From the NCBI GenBank assembly GCA_030626915.1, contig DAOUTC010000044.1, positions 1 to 8,991 of the forward strand: a DNA stretch of 8,991 nt, read 5' to 3'. Below are positions 1 through 6,299 of the stretch, in pieces. Origin of the DNA: Dehalococcoidia bacterium (GTDB taxonomy: Bacteria > Chloroflexota > Dehalococcoidia > GIF9 > AB-539-J10). Below the pieces are notes generated by a model. That model made no database searches. It was given only the letters and a program-made list of their open reading frames with translations, and was not told the DNA's origin. Each line of letters begins with the position of its first letter. Position 1 is the first letter of the stretch. The position numbers were made by a program, and so were the translations under genes.

Positions 1-183
1 CTCTCAAAAGCCTTATCCTCAGCAAAGGAAGGATTGGGGCGAGAGATTAACGCCGTAGCTATGCCACCTCAAGAACTGAAGACCAAGGTCAAAACACAGA
101 ATCACTTTGTTCTCAGTGTCCTGAGCGAGCCTAAACTTTTTTTGGTGGGAGATAATGATGACATTGAATCAATTACTGGCTGA
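1..183 (+). CDS. C-terminal end of a nucleotidyltransferase (MNT) domain protein, partial
   Basis: The frame is open from the first base to a TGA at 181-183 and gives 60 residues. The residues include REINAVAMPPQELKTKV, then NHFVLSVLSEPKLFLVGDNDD. This pattern (an 'xEIN.V..t..E...K' strand, then 'FL.sVL.EPK.FLiGd.dd') is what I recognise as the C-terminal part of nucleotidyltransferase-domain proteins of the MNT type, which often precede a HEPN-domain gene. The catalytic GSxxxxD core would lie upstream, outside the window, so activity cannot be judged. The ORF overlaps the following HEPN gene by 26 bases, which indicates translational coupling and a two-gene MNT/HEPN unit. In the best-studied such pairs the nucleotidyltransferase modifies and neutralises the HEPN RNase. 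Whether that holds for this subfamily is inference. The identification rests on the tail plus its neighbour only. Confidence 0.7.
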   Translation, partial: LSKALSSAKEGLGREINAVAMPPQELKTKVKTQNHFVLSVLSEPKLFLVGDNDDIESITG

Positions 184-584
184 TGGCAAGTTAGTAAAAC
201 ATAAAACATCACAGCAGGAAATTGCCAGCCTGTTAGAGGTAATTGAGCGCGATATCGCCGATGCCTCAATCAATACACTTTCCTCTGACCGCCGCTTTGC
301 CACTAGCTACTATTGCTCTCTACTGCAAGGGCTACAAAGCTATAGGACCAGGGCATCATTTTATTGTACTACAAACTCTCAAGGAAACGATGGGGCAGGA
401 ATTTCATAGTAGGGCTGATTATTTTGATATGTGCCGTACCAAACGCAACATAACCGACTACGACCGGGCTGGGGAAATTTCCAAGCATGAAGCAAACGAA
501 CTGTGGCGGGTGGTCAAGAATTTTAAGCAAGAGGTAGAGGACTGGCTACGCCAGCATTACCCTAAACTAGCTGGAGATTTATAA
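158..584 (+). pseudogene. HEPN-domain protein, inactivated by a frameshift
   Basis: Two frames each carry half of one HEPN protein of about 140 residues. The first (from ATG 158) reads MTLNQLLADGKLVKHKTS...SSDRRFA up to about base 301. The second resumes as ALPLATIALYCKGYKAIG, followed by GHHF, ADYFDMCRTKRN, TDYDRAGEIS, and ends at TAA 582-584. The family normally continues DRRFATAYNAALQLATIAL, so about eight residues (TAYNAALx) are lost and the frame shifts at 291-302. The RNase-like motif region is RNITDYD, lacking the terminal His of the classical R-x4-6-H motif, as I recall for this subfamily. ATG 158 is preferred over ATG 155 because the ribosome site GGTGGGA (144-150) is 7 bases away and MTLxxLL is the usual family start. 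It is encoded just after, and overlapping, the MNT gene. The intact product would be the HEPN partner. As it stands only an 83-residue truncated protein would be made, so the pair is probably non-functional. Confidence 0.85.
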
Positions 585-636
585 GCATTTGAGCATTTTA
601 GGGAACTGCGCGATTCATCAAAAAGTTACCAAGAAA

Positions 637-1129
637 TTATCCAATTGCTTGTTTCCGCCGCCCTCTGATGGCGCAGGCTATGCTGCCTACAGCTCCCACC
701 AAAAAGACGGCTGGACACAGGAAAACAGCGATAACGAAATGTTACATGAAGGGCTTCCATCAAATGGCTTAATGCGGCAATGTGGCTGGTAACTATAGTC
801 AGGGCATAAAAGGCATTGTGCAGCAAAACAAAGACAAAAAATCCCCCCACCGAAGCTCCCAGTAGAATTAAAAACCTCTTTGTTTTTCTCCAACTGCGTA
901 TTGGTGCCATAACCAGAACGACAGTTGCCAGGTAGCATAGAACTATGCCCGGTATATTATCACTAACCCCAACGACAATAGCGCTGATTACCAGGGCGCA
1001 GAATACCCCCGCCAGTATAAATACCTCTTTCCGCTTCCTTCTGCCCTGGGCACTTTCTTCAAAGGTGAAGAATCCCTTAACGGATGTGCCCGCCATTAGC
1101 AAGAACTTCTTCAGGGAAAAGCTTTTCAA
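637..1129 (-). pseudogene. Multi-pass membrane protein of unknown function, frameshifted near its 3' end
   Basis: From a TTG at 1129-1127, preceded by GGAAGGTGAG, the protein begins with KSFSLKKFLLMAG, a charged loop (GRRKRKEV), then hydrophobic helices around LAGVFCALVISAIVVGV, NIPGIVLCYLATVVLVMAPI and FLILLGASVGGFFVFVLL. After MEALHVTF (near base 737) the frame turns into an Arg/Ser-rich sequence with no helix and stops at 626. In the adjacent frame the same DNA reads FVIAVFLCPAVFLVGAVGSI plus a basic end (RGRRKQ) and stops at 637-639. That is a convincing last membrane helix, so a small indel at about 737-740 is the simplest reading. A GTG at 1159 is an alternative start that would overlap the upstream gene. 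The start sits 4 bases after the stop of the 67-aa membrane protein gene, so the two form one operon. No family recognised. A sequencing error could also explain the break. Confidence 0.65.
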
Positions 1130-1133
1130 CGTC

Positions 1134-1337
1134 TCACCTTCCGAGGATGATTCTCGCACTTGGAATAGCTATTACCAGAGCTACAATAACGAATATCCAG
1201 CCAGTCCATATTGGCAGACAGCCAGCCAGTAGCACACCCAAGCCTACACCAAAGAGAAACTTGCTGGTGATGTGCAGGGAGAGGTAGGGATTTGGCACCT
1301 GCCTGAACTTCTCAGTCTTATCACTAATCCAACTCAT
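1134..1337 (-). CDS. Small two-helix membrane protein, unknown function
   Basis: This 67-residue product starts MSWISDKTEKFRQVPNPYL. It has two hydrophobic segments, roughly residues 27-41 (FLFGVGLGVLLAGCL) and 46-58 (GWIFVIVALVIAI), joined by a short PIWT turn, with a basic end. ATG 1337 is chosen because a strong ribosome site (AAGGAGG, about 6 bases upstream) fits it. An ATG at 1373 in the same frame has no such site. It is the first gene of a two-gene minus-strand unit with the frameshifted membrane protein, 4 bases downstream. The shared hydrophobic character and tight spacing suggest the two act together in the cytoplasmic membrane, but no function can be named. Confidence 0.6.
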   Translation of the reverse strand: MSWISDKTEKFRQVPNPYLSLHITSKFLFGVGLGVLLAGCLPIWTGWIFVIVALVIAIPSARIILGR

Positions 1338-1440
1338 CCTTTGCCTCCTTTTTTTGATAACCCAGCATACCATATTGAAAACAGGAGTGTATAAATCTTG
1401 ATGTTATAGCGAACTTTACTAAGAACCAATGTAAGGATTT

Positions 1441-1469
1441 TTGACTTATCCAATCAAAAGATATATAAC
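1441..1469 (+). promoter_or_regulatory. Sigma70-type promoter for the coiled-coil gene
   Basis: TTGACT (1441-1446) and TATAAC (1464-1469) are separated by exactly 17 bases in an AT-rich stretch. Transcription would begin near 1476, leaving a leader of about 150 bases before the ATG at 1627. A second TATAAC at 1491-1496 has no matching -35 box. Confidence 0.6.
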
Positions 1470-1571
1470 ATGTACAAGCAAGAATTAATTTATAACATAC
1501 CTATCCAGGTTTCTAGGTAGAGAGGGACTGTCTCTGAACAGGGAAAAGGAGAGGTAGCAAAGGTTAGGAAA

Positions 1572-1586
1572 CTTGCTAATAGCAAG
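1572..1586 (+). promoter_or_regulatory. Small hairpin in the 5' leader of the coiled-coil gene
   Basis: CTTGCT-AAT-AGCAAG forms a perfect 6-base-pair stem with a 3-base loop, about 40 bases before the start codon of the coiled-coil gene. It has no U-tract, so it is not a terminator. A role in leader stability or translation is possible but unproven. Confidence 0.3.
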
Positions 1587-1626
1587 ACCAATGGAGAATT
1601 AATATAAGTGTAAATAGGAGGCGAAA

Positions 1627-2607
1627 ATGGAGGAAAAGGGGTCAGATTTAGAGGAAAAGACAACCAGTGTAATAAAAATCGAGGAAATGGGCCTAAAAGA
1701 AACACAACTAGCGGAACAGCTATATAACAGTGCGGGATTGGACCCGGTGGTTGATGCCGGGCTGAAAGACTACGACAAACGTCTTCAGCAAGAGAATAAG
1801 TGGATCAATAAGGTGCTTGGCCCACGAGGAAGTGATATAAAGGGGTATGGGGATGCAGTGGCAAAGAGAGTTGCCCTGGCAATATATGACTTATTAAATA
1901 GGCAGTATGGCGGTAAAGTAGGAAACTTAAGATCGTACATAATGACACTAGAGGAAGAACGTGACCGGGCAAACACTAAGTATGACGAACTTATGGGGAG
2001 GGTAGTTGGAATATTGGGAGACGAGTATAGGGAGCTAAGAACTGATTCTAAAGCATTTATGGAAAGGTTAACTACAGTATTAGGAGAAGAGCTTAAGGAG
2101 TCAAAGATAGATCACGAAGCGCTTGCAGAGACATTAGCTGATATAGATGGTTTAAGATCGCAGATAGCAACCCTAAACAAGGAAAAGGCACAATTAACGG
2201 AAAGATATGAATCACAAATAACAGCGCTAAAAAATGAGCACGATGAAGAGGTAGGAAACTTAAGAGCGCAAATAACTGAGCGTGATTCGAAAATAAAAGG
2301 ATTGGAATCAGAAAAAGTAGCTTTAACAGGTGAGCTTGAGCAGTTGAGAGAAGACTATAACCAATTAAAAACAGCTATAGCAACGCTAGCTGAAGCAATC
2401 CCCTACGAAGAAATAAGAAAGCAGTTAGGGAAGGAGTTATATACCTTCGTTCTCAAAGATTCCAAAGTGCCAGATGCGGTGATAGAGGGGGTGGGAAAGT
2501 TTATTGACTTCAAGAAATATCTGGGAATGGCTGTTGAGAGAGGAGCTAAAGAAGCATATAAACAAGCAGAAGAAGTCTTAGGGAAAACACTCGGGACAAT
2601 TCAATAG
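1627..2607 (+). CDS. Orphan coiled-coil protein, 326 residues
   Basis: I do not recognise the family. The start is well supported by AGGAGG (1616-1621), 5 bases before the ATG, and by an upstream promoter at 1441. There is no signal peptide or membrane helix, so it is probably cytoplasmic. Residues about 1-95 are mixed and partly helical (GLDPVVDAGLKDYDKRL, VAKRVALAIYDLL). Residues about 95-260 are rich in Glu, Lys, Leu and Gln with heptad-like spacing, typical of a long coiled coil. The tail (about 260-326) is a helical segment with KVPDAVIEGVGKFIDF and AYKQAEEVLGK. Related short blocks recur in the coil: VGNLRSYI (from residue 98), GLRSQI (near 175) and VGNLRAQI (from 209). Two of these share the 15-base DNA word GTAGGAAACTTAAGA (1918-1932 and 2251-2265), suggesting internal duplication. 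Codons ATA, AGA/AGG and TTA are frequent. Its own promoter and unrelated neighbours suggest a stand-alone, possibly acquired, gene. Confidence 0.8.
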   Translation: MEEKGSDLEEKTTSVIKIEEMGLKETQLAEQLYNSAGLDPVVDAGLKDYDKRLQQENKWINKVLGPRGSDIKGYGDAVAKRVALAIYDLLNRQYGGKVGNLRSYIMTLEEERDRANTKYDELMGRVVGILGDEYRELRTDSKAFMERLTTVLGEELKESKIDHEALAETLADIDGLRSQIATLNKEKAQLTERYESQITALKNEHDEEVGNLRAQITERDSKIKGLESEKVALTGELEQLREDYNQLKTAIATLAEAIPYEEIRKQLGKELYTFVLKDSKVPDAVIEGVGKFIDFKKYLGMAVERGAKEAYKQAEEVLGKTLGTIQ

Positions 2608-2729
2608 GAAACCACACGTTTTCCAAATTTCTATGTTTGTATTATTTCTGCCTGGACAAAGTGTTCTGCTATCTCAAAAGCACTTGTTTCTAACTCCGTC
2701 TCAGCAAGTGACCCCAAAGGCAACAACAG

Positions 2730-2752
2730 AGCTGTAATCACAACAGGCTTTT
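2730..2752 (+). terminator. Weak possible terminator between convergent genes
   Basis: AGCTGT and ACAGGCT can pair with one bulged G around a 7-base loop, followed by only four T. It lies between the end of the coiled-coil gene and the end of the HAD gene and touches the HAD stop codon. The rest of 2608-2750 shows no strong hairpin. Confidence 0.2.
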
Positions 2753-3248
2753 ACATCAAGGCAAGAAGGCCAGGCAGCTCAGAGAGACTGTGGATTATGA
2801 AATCAGGTTCCTCCTCGCCACTATGAATTGCGTCGCTATGGCGATCATTCCATCTAAACCACACACTTTTCATCCCCATCCTGTTCGCCCCAACAATATC
2901 CGTATCAATTCTGTTGCCAACCATGACTGCATTTTCAGCCTTGGTGCTAAGCTTTGCTAACGCAAGCTCAAAAATTCTCTGGCAAGGCTTTTCAATACCC
3001 ACCTCTTCAGAAATTATTACGGCGTCAAAATAATCCTGCAAGCCAGTGGCTTTTATGATGTTTCGGGCATCTGTGCTATGTGCATTGGCTATCATAGCAA
3101 CCCGGTATCCATTTTTTCTGACGGCTTTCAGGACTTCGAAGGCACCCTCGATGACATTGGCAGTAATAGCTTGACCTGAGCTATCATGGATAACGCTTTC
3201 TTCAGCTACCAAGGTATCTCCTAAGTCAAAGCATGCAGCTTCAATCAT
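2751..3248 (-). CDS. HAD-superfamily hydrolase with altered motif residues
   Basis: The 165-residue protein has HAD motifs in the right order. Motif I is FDLGDTL with the nucleophile D8 and acid/base D11. Motif II is around MIANA (residues 52-56), where A54 stands in place of the usual Ser/Thr. The motif III lysine is K87 in GIEKP. Motif IV is VGNRIDTDIVGA (110-121), where N112 replaces the first acidic residue and D117 is kept. The cap insert between motifs I and II is small, and length fits a compact phosphatase-like HAD. Known members are cytoplasmic Mg-dependent phosphatases for small phosphorylated metabolites; the substrate here is unknown. ATG 3248 is chosen because MIEAACFDLGDTL is a typical HAD start and AAAGGA lies about 9 bases upstream. 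An ATG at 3278 would add ten residues. It lies 75 bases downstream of the HhH-GPD-like gene on the same strand and may be co-transcribed with it. Confidence 0.85.
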   Translation of the reverse strand: MIEAACFDLGDTLVAEESVIHDSSGQAITANVIEGAFEVLKAVRKNGYRVAMIANAHSTDARNIIKATGLQDYFDAVIISEEVGIEKPCQRIFELALAKLSTKAENAVMVGNRIDTDIVGANRMGMKSVWFRWNDRHSDAIHSGEEEPDFIIHSLSELPGLLALM

Positions 3249-3323
3249 GGCATGTTTTCCTTTGCCAGTGTAAATCATAACAGCCTAAACTGTCTATTTA
3301 GAGGTCCACAACCAAGGCGGCTC

Positions 3324-4040
3324 CTAAATCCTATCCAAGAGATTTCGATACTTATCCATCCTTACTAAATCTCCTTCGGGCTGAATCAGCCATGTCATCC
3401 AGCATATCTGAGTAGGCCCATAACCTGAAATTTCTGACATTCGCTCAATTGTTGTCACTAGCTCCAAATCTCCCCTGGTTGGCATTTCTAGCTCCGCCTC
3501 ATTGAGGATTTGCTTAATCACTCTCCTTACTATTTTATCAGGCATCGCTGTATCTACACCCCCCATCATTCTTAAGTATTGGAATGTAACGATACCAACT
3601 CCTTTAATTTTGCCTATTGGATTTTCCCTCCAGTTCTCAAGATGCACGTTAGCTGCCCAGCATCGTAGCGCCCCTCTGTCATCCAAACTCTTTGCTGCCG
3701 CTAAGCTGTCAAGATAGGCTGCAACGCTTTTTGCCATTTGCCAAGACCTTCCATTTCTCCAGATGAATTGCACCTGGTCTGCCTGGAGAAGACTGAGGTC
3801 CCTGAGGTTTCGAACCTCTCCATTAACAATTAATTCTTTCTCAAACCTCATCACGCTGGGGACTACAGCAGTGAAATAGTTAAGACCTATAGAGGTAAAT
3901 GCTGCGTCCACTACCATGAGTACCACACTTCCACCCCACCTTTTGGTCTGTAAACAACGGTCGCAGTGTTCCTTTAAGCCACTTGTCCTGGACATATATA
4001 CATTTATGACCTGTGATAAATCCTTACTGGAATTTGGCAA
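3324..4040 (-). CDS. Helix-hairpin-helix/GPD-like protein, possible DNA glycosylase relative
   Basis: The 238-residue protein has a region at 144-174, KIKGVGIVTFQYL then GGVDTAMPDKIVRRVI, that matches the shape of the HhH-GPD fold of base-excision DNA glycosylases (LPGVGxxTAxxxL...VDxHVxRV). D168 in PDKIVRRV aligns with their catalytic Asp. The lysine used by bifunctional enzymes such as endonuclease III (GVGRKTA) is replaced by Val, so if active it would be of the monofunctional type. There is no C-terminal four-cysteine iron-sulfur motif; a single CDRC (26-29) lies near the N-terminus. The N-terminal half (WGGSVVLMVVDAAFTSIGLNYF) is not part of the fold I know. The start is a TTG at 4040 with AGGAGG only 4 bases upstream; no better start is visible. 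The next gene on this strand is the HAD hydrolase. Function is inferred from a fold signature only. Confidence 0.6.
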   Translation of the reverse strand: MPNSSKDLSQVINVYMSRTSGLKEHCDRCLQTKRWGGSVVLMVVDAAFTSIGLNYFTAVVPSVMRFEKELIVNGEVRNLRDLSLLQADQVQFIWRNGRSWQMAKSVAAYLDSLAAAKSLDDRGALRCWAANVHLENWRENPIGKIKGVGIVTFQYLRMMGGVDTAMPDKIVRRVIKQILNEAELEMPTRGDLELVTTIERMSEISGYGPTQICWMTWLIQPEGDLVRMDKYRNLLDRI

Positions 4041-4117
4041 GCAACCTCCTTAAGTATCCTACTGCAAATCTGCTCATTTTAAACATAGTTTACCATTTCC
4101 TGTTCCTAGGTAATAGC

Positions 4118-4134
4118 TTGGCATCCAATGCCAA
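4118..4134. repeat. Perfect short inverted repeat (hairpin)
   Basis: TTGGCAT-CCA-ATGCCAA is a 7-base-pair stem with a 3-base loop, about 80 bases upstream of the minus gene starting at 4040. There is no T-tract. It could be an operator for that gene or incidental. Confidence 0.35.
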
Positions 4135-4205
4135 AACTAGAACGTTCCTCAGTAGGTAACCTTTCGGCACCATGAACTGCAGATTCCTCTACCTAAAGGG
4201 TAACC

Positions 4206-4373
4206 CCCGATAAAAGTGAATCCGCCAATTTGTAAACAGCTTTCATTGGCTTTCTTCGCTTAACAAAACATCGTTCTGTTAACCAGCCATCCACAAGAAG
4301 GTTAAAGTCCCTCCTTCCAAAATCTGGGGAAAAATATCAGGATTTCACTTCACCTCTTGAGGCAGATTTAGGC
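4206..4373 (+). repeat. Degraded copy of the argH leader region (copy A)
   Basis: Bases 4320-4371 align without gaps to 6210-6261 with 43 of 52 identities by my hand count. Outside this core a collinear but gapped similarity continues upstream (GCCA.ATTTGTAA, TTTCTTCGCTT and TAACAA against GCCAGATTGTTAA, TTTCCTCCGCTT and TAACAA). The core reads EKYQDFTSPLEADLGQE then stop, against EKYQDFTLALGADLDEL in the copy before argH. No start codon survives here, so this is a decayed copy. Edges are approximate. Confidence 0.65.
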
Positions 4374-4533
4374 CAAGAATAAAGTCATATTCAAATTCCT
4401 AGGCAGGATACTCAGGATAGATGGAATGAGCAACAGGTTTACAAAAAGCCATTGATTCGTAAACCAGCGGCCTGGTCTTTTTGACCCTTCCAGGTTGTCT
4501 CTCTTCTTGCTCAATCAGTAAGGTCATTGCATG

Positions 4534-4542
4534 TGATATTAT
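4534..4542 (+). promoter_or_regulatory. Possible extended -10 promoter for the FAD-linked oxidase gene
   Basis: TGATATTAT fits an extended -10 (TGnTATAAT, one mismatch), about 88 bases before the start codon at 4630. The -35 position is poor (ATCAGT), so this is only a candidate. Confidence 0.25.
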
Positions 4543-4629
4543 TTAACAGTGTGCCTACAATAATGGCACTGACAGCCCTTATCGGCGTAGGAACTGACAG
4601 TGTCATGGTGACTCTGAGCAGCGGCGGAG

Positions 4630-6036
4630 ATGAAGCGTAAATATAGAAGAGTGACCCACCAAATCATTGAAGAACTAACCACTATTGTGGGTAGGAATAA
4701 TATTTCCACGAATAAGAGCGAGACGGAGGGATATGCTTATGATGAAACGCCGCTTGCCATACCTCATGTTCCGCAAGTCATAGTACGGCCCACAGACACC
4801 AGCTCGATAGCTAAATTGCTAGCCTTTGCCAGCGAGAAAAGAATTCCTGTGACTCCAAGAGGTGCAGGAACCGGACTGAGTGGTGGCTGTACACCTATCT
4901 ACGGTGGCATTGTACTCTCGCTGGAGCGAATGAACCGGATTCTGGAGATAGACAGAGACAATTTCGTGGCTATTGTGGAACCAGGCGTTACATTATCTGA
5001 CCTTTGTAGTCAGGTAGAGAGACAAGGGCTCTCCTATCCCCTTTACCCGGGCGAAATGACTGCCACAATTGGAGGTAATGTGGCCACAAATGCCGGAGGA
5101 ATAAATGCAGTCAAATACGGAGTAACCAGACATCATGTTCTGGGATTAGAAGCAGTGCTTCCAACTGGCGAAATTATAAAAACCGGCGGGAAATTTGTGA
5201 AATGCTCCACAGGCTACGATTTGACCCAGCTTATCGTTGGCTCAGAAGGAACATTAGCGGTAGTAACCAAAGTTATATTGAAGCTCACTACCAGACCGGC
5301 AAAAGGGGAGGTGGCATTGATCCCTTTTGCGAATCTACAGAACGCTATCAATGCTGTGCCTGAAATTCTCAGGCTCAAAATGACCCCAACAGGCATCGAA
5401 TTTATGGAAAGAGGTATTATTGAGATTGTTGAGAAACATCTAGATAGAGAACTGCCCTATCACGACTACGAAGCCTTTCTTATGATAATAATGGAGGGGG
5501 AATCAGAAAGCGAAATCTACGAGTACTTTTCCAAAGTTGACCAAATCTGCAAACAGCATGGAGCCATTGAGACCATGATACCTGGCACTGAGCGAGCGAA
5601 GAGAGAGCTTCTTGACGCAAGAGAAAAGCTCTACCCCGCCATAAGAGGATTTGCTCCTATGGAAATAGTAGATGTAGTTGTCCCTCGTAGTGAAATAGCC
5701 AAGTTTGTCAGAAGAGTAAAAGAAATAGCGGAAGAGCACAAAATGCCAGTTGTAGCGTATGGACATGCAGGTGATGGTAACGTACATTTGCACCCTATTT
5801 GCCTCAATATGAGTAAGGAAGAATGGAACAGAAGGCTTCCTCACTTGATGAGTGACATATACCGCGCTGGGGTCTCCTTCGGAGGAGCGATATCAGGAGA
5901 ACATGGCATCGGTTGTGATAAAAAGGCATACCTCTCGATTCAGATGGACAGTGCACACTTAAGTATTATGAAAACCATAAAGAGGGCTTTTGACCCAAAC
6001 AATATCCTCAATCCAGGAAAAATTTTTGATTTATAG
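4630..6036 (+). CDS. glcD: FAD-binding oxidase, GlcD/D-lactate dehydrogenase family
   Basis: The 468-residue flavoprotein is expected to oxidise a 2-hydroxy acid (glycolate, D-lactate or similar) to the 2-oxo acid using FAD, acting in the cytoplasm or at the membrane face. The FAD-binding PCMH domain (about 45-225) shows PRGAGTGLSGG (76-86) and GGNVATNAGG (148-157), followed by KYGVTRHHVLGLEAVLPTGE. The C-terminal FAD-oxidase domain (about 230-468) shows HAGDGNVH (379-386), with the histidines thought to bind metal or substrate, GEHGIG (423-428) and the family ending NPGKIF. Length is normal. The exact substrate cannot be read from sequence, and no glcE or glcF partner is next to it. The ATG at 4630 follows an in-frame stop at 4615 and has only a GGAG directly touching it. 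GTG 4651 is an alternative start, closer to family starts. It is followed after 137 bases by the small ORF and argH. Confidence 0.92.
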   Translation: MKRKYRRVTHQIIEELTTIVGRNNISTNKSETEGYAYDETPLAIPHVPQVIVRPTDTSSIAKLLAFASEKRIPVTPRGAGTGLSGGCTPIYGGIVLSLERMNRILEIDRDNFVAIVEPGVTLSDLCSQVERQGLSYPLYPGEMTATIGGNVATNAGGINAVKYGVTRHHVLGLEAVLPTGEIIKTGGKFVKCSTGYDLTQLIVGSEGTLAVVTKVILKLTTRPAKGEVALIPFANLQNAINAVPEILRLKMTPTGIEFMERGIIEIVEKHLDRELPYHDYEAFLMIIMEGESESEIYEYFSKVDQICKQHGAIETMIPGTERAKRELLDAREKLYPAIRGFAPMEIVDVVVPRSEIAKFVRRVKEIAEEHKMPVVAYGHAGDGNVHLHPICLNMSKEEWNRRLPHLMSDIYRAGVSFGGAISGEHGIGCDKKAYLSIQMDSAHLSIMKTIKRAFDPNNILNPGKIFDL

Positions 6037-6077
6037 GCTCAGTACACAAGACCTGACTATTTACCCAAACGTTTCAA

Positions 6078-6263
6078 ACTGAATAATTAGCCAGATTGTT
6101 AAGAACACGAGCTAGATTTATCCGATCGCTTGTTTCCTCCGCTTCACTTGTAGCTAACAAGGAAGGAAGTTATATGCGCCAATCATATGACCGAGTACGA
6201 CTGGTTGACAAATGGGAGGAAAAATATCAAGATTTCACCTTAGCGCTTGGGGCAGATTTAGAT
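6078..6263 (+). repeat. argH leader region, intact partner of the duplicated segment (copy B)
   Basis: This is the second copy of the segment described at 4206-4373. The core 6210-6261 matches 4320-4371 without gaps (43 of 52 identities). It contains the first part of a 41-codon small ORF and ends at the argH start codon. The upstream limit is approximate because similarity fades and needs gaps. Confidence 0.6.
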
Positions 6264-6299
6264 GAATTATTTGCGCCATCGGTTTCAGAAAGAGGCTAA
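6174..6299 (+). CDS. Small ORF (41 residues) overlapping the start of argH
   Basis: The reading starts MRQSYDRVRLVDKWEEKYQD and ends FAPSVSERG, with stop TAA at 6297-6299. It has a good ribosome site (GGAAGGAAG, 6161-6169) a few bases before ATG 6174, better than the one in front of argH. It overlaps argH by 38 bases in another frame, so translation of one probably influences the other. A degraded copy of its middle lies upstream of the FAD-linked oxidase gene, with the frame EKYQDFT...ADL kept without indels. The peptide is soluble and charged, and I do not recognise a family. It could be a real small protein or a leader peptide that helps ribosomes reach argH. Confidence 0.45.
   Translation: MRQSYDRVRLVDKWEEKYQDFTLALGADLDELFAPSVSERG

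Larger units (their letters stand above)
4041..4629. other. 589-base intergenic region between divergent genes, no clear gene
   Basis: Neither strand has a convincing coding frame. It should hold promoters for the minus gene starting at 4040 and the plus gene starting at 4630. It also holds a perfect 7-base-pair hairpin (4118-4134) and a degraded copy of the sequence preceding argH (4206-4373). A frame open from 4485 to the TAA at 4638-4640, with an ATG at 4563 giving 25 codons, has no recognisable similarity and is not called. Confidence 0.6.

Noticed and set aside
737..743. Programmed ribosomal frameshifting in the membrane protein gene
   Set aside because: There is no slippery heptamer or strong downstream structure at the site, so a simple indel is more likely.
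945..1232. Plus-strand ORFs across 589-1287
   Set aside because: They run opposite to the membrane protein genes, whose minus-strand frames show membrane helices and good ribosome sites. The plus-strand products look like random composition.
1490..1705. 71-codon Pro/Phe/Leu-rich ORF on the minus strand
   Set aside because: It is the reverse of a purine-rich leader and the start of the coiled-coil gene. It looks hydrophobic only because of strand composition.
4485..4640. Open frame with ATG 4563 (product MALTALIGVG...)
   Set aside because: It gives only 25 codons from the ATG, has no ribosome site or recognised similarity, and overlaps the start of the oxidase gene.
5503..5844. 113-codon ORF on the minus strand
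   Set aside because: It is antisense to the C-terminal domain of the FAD-linked oxidase and is a by-product of that coding frame.
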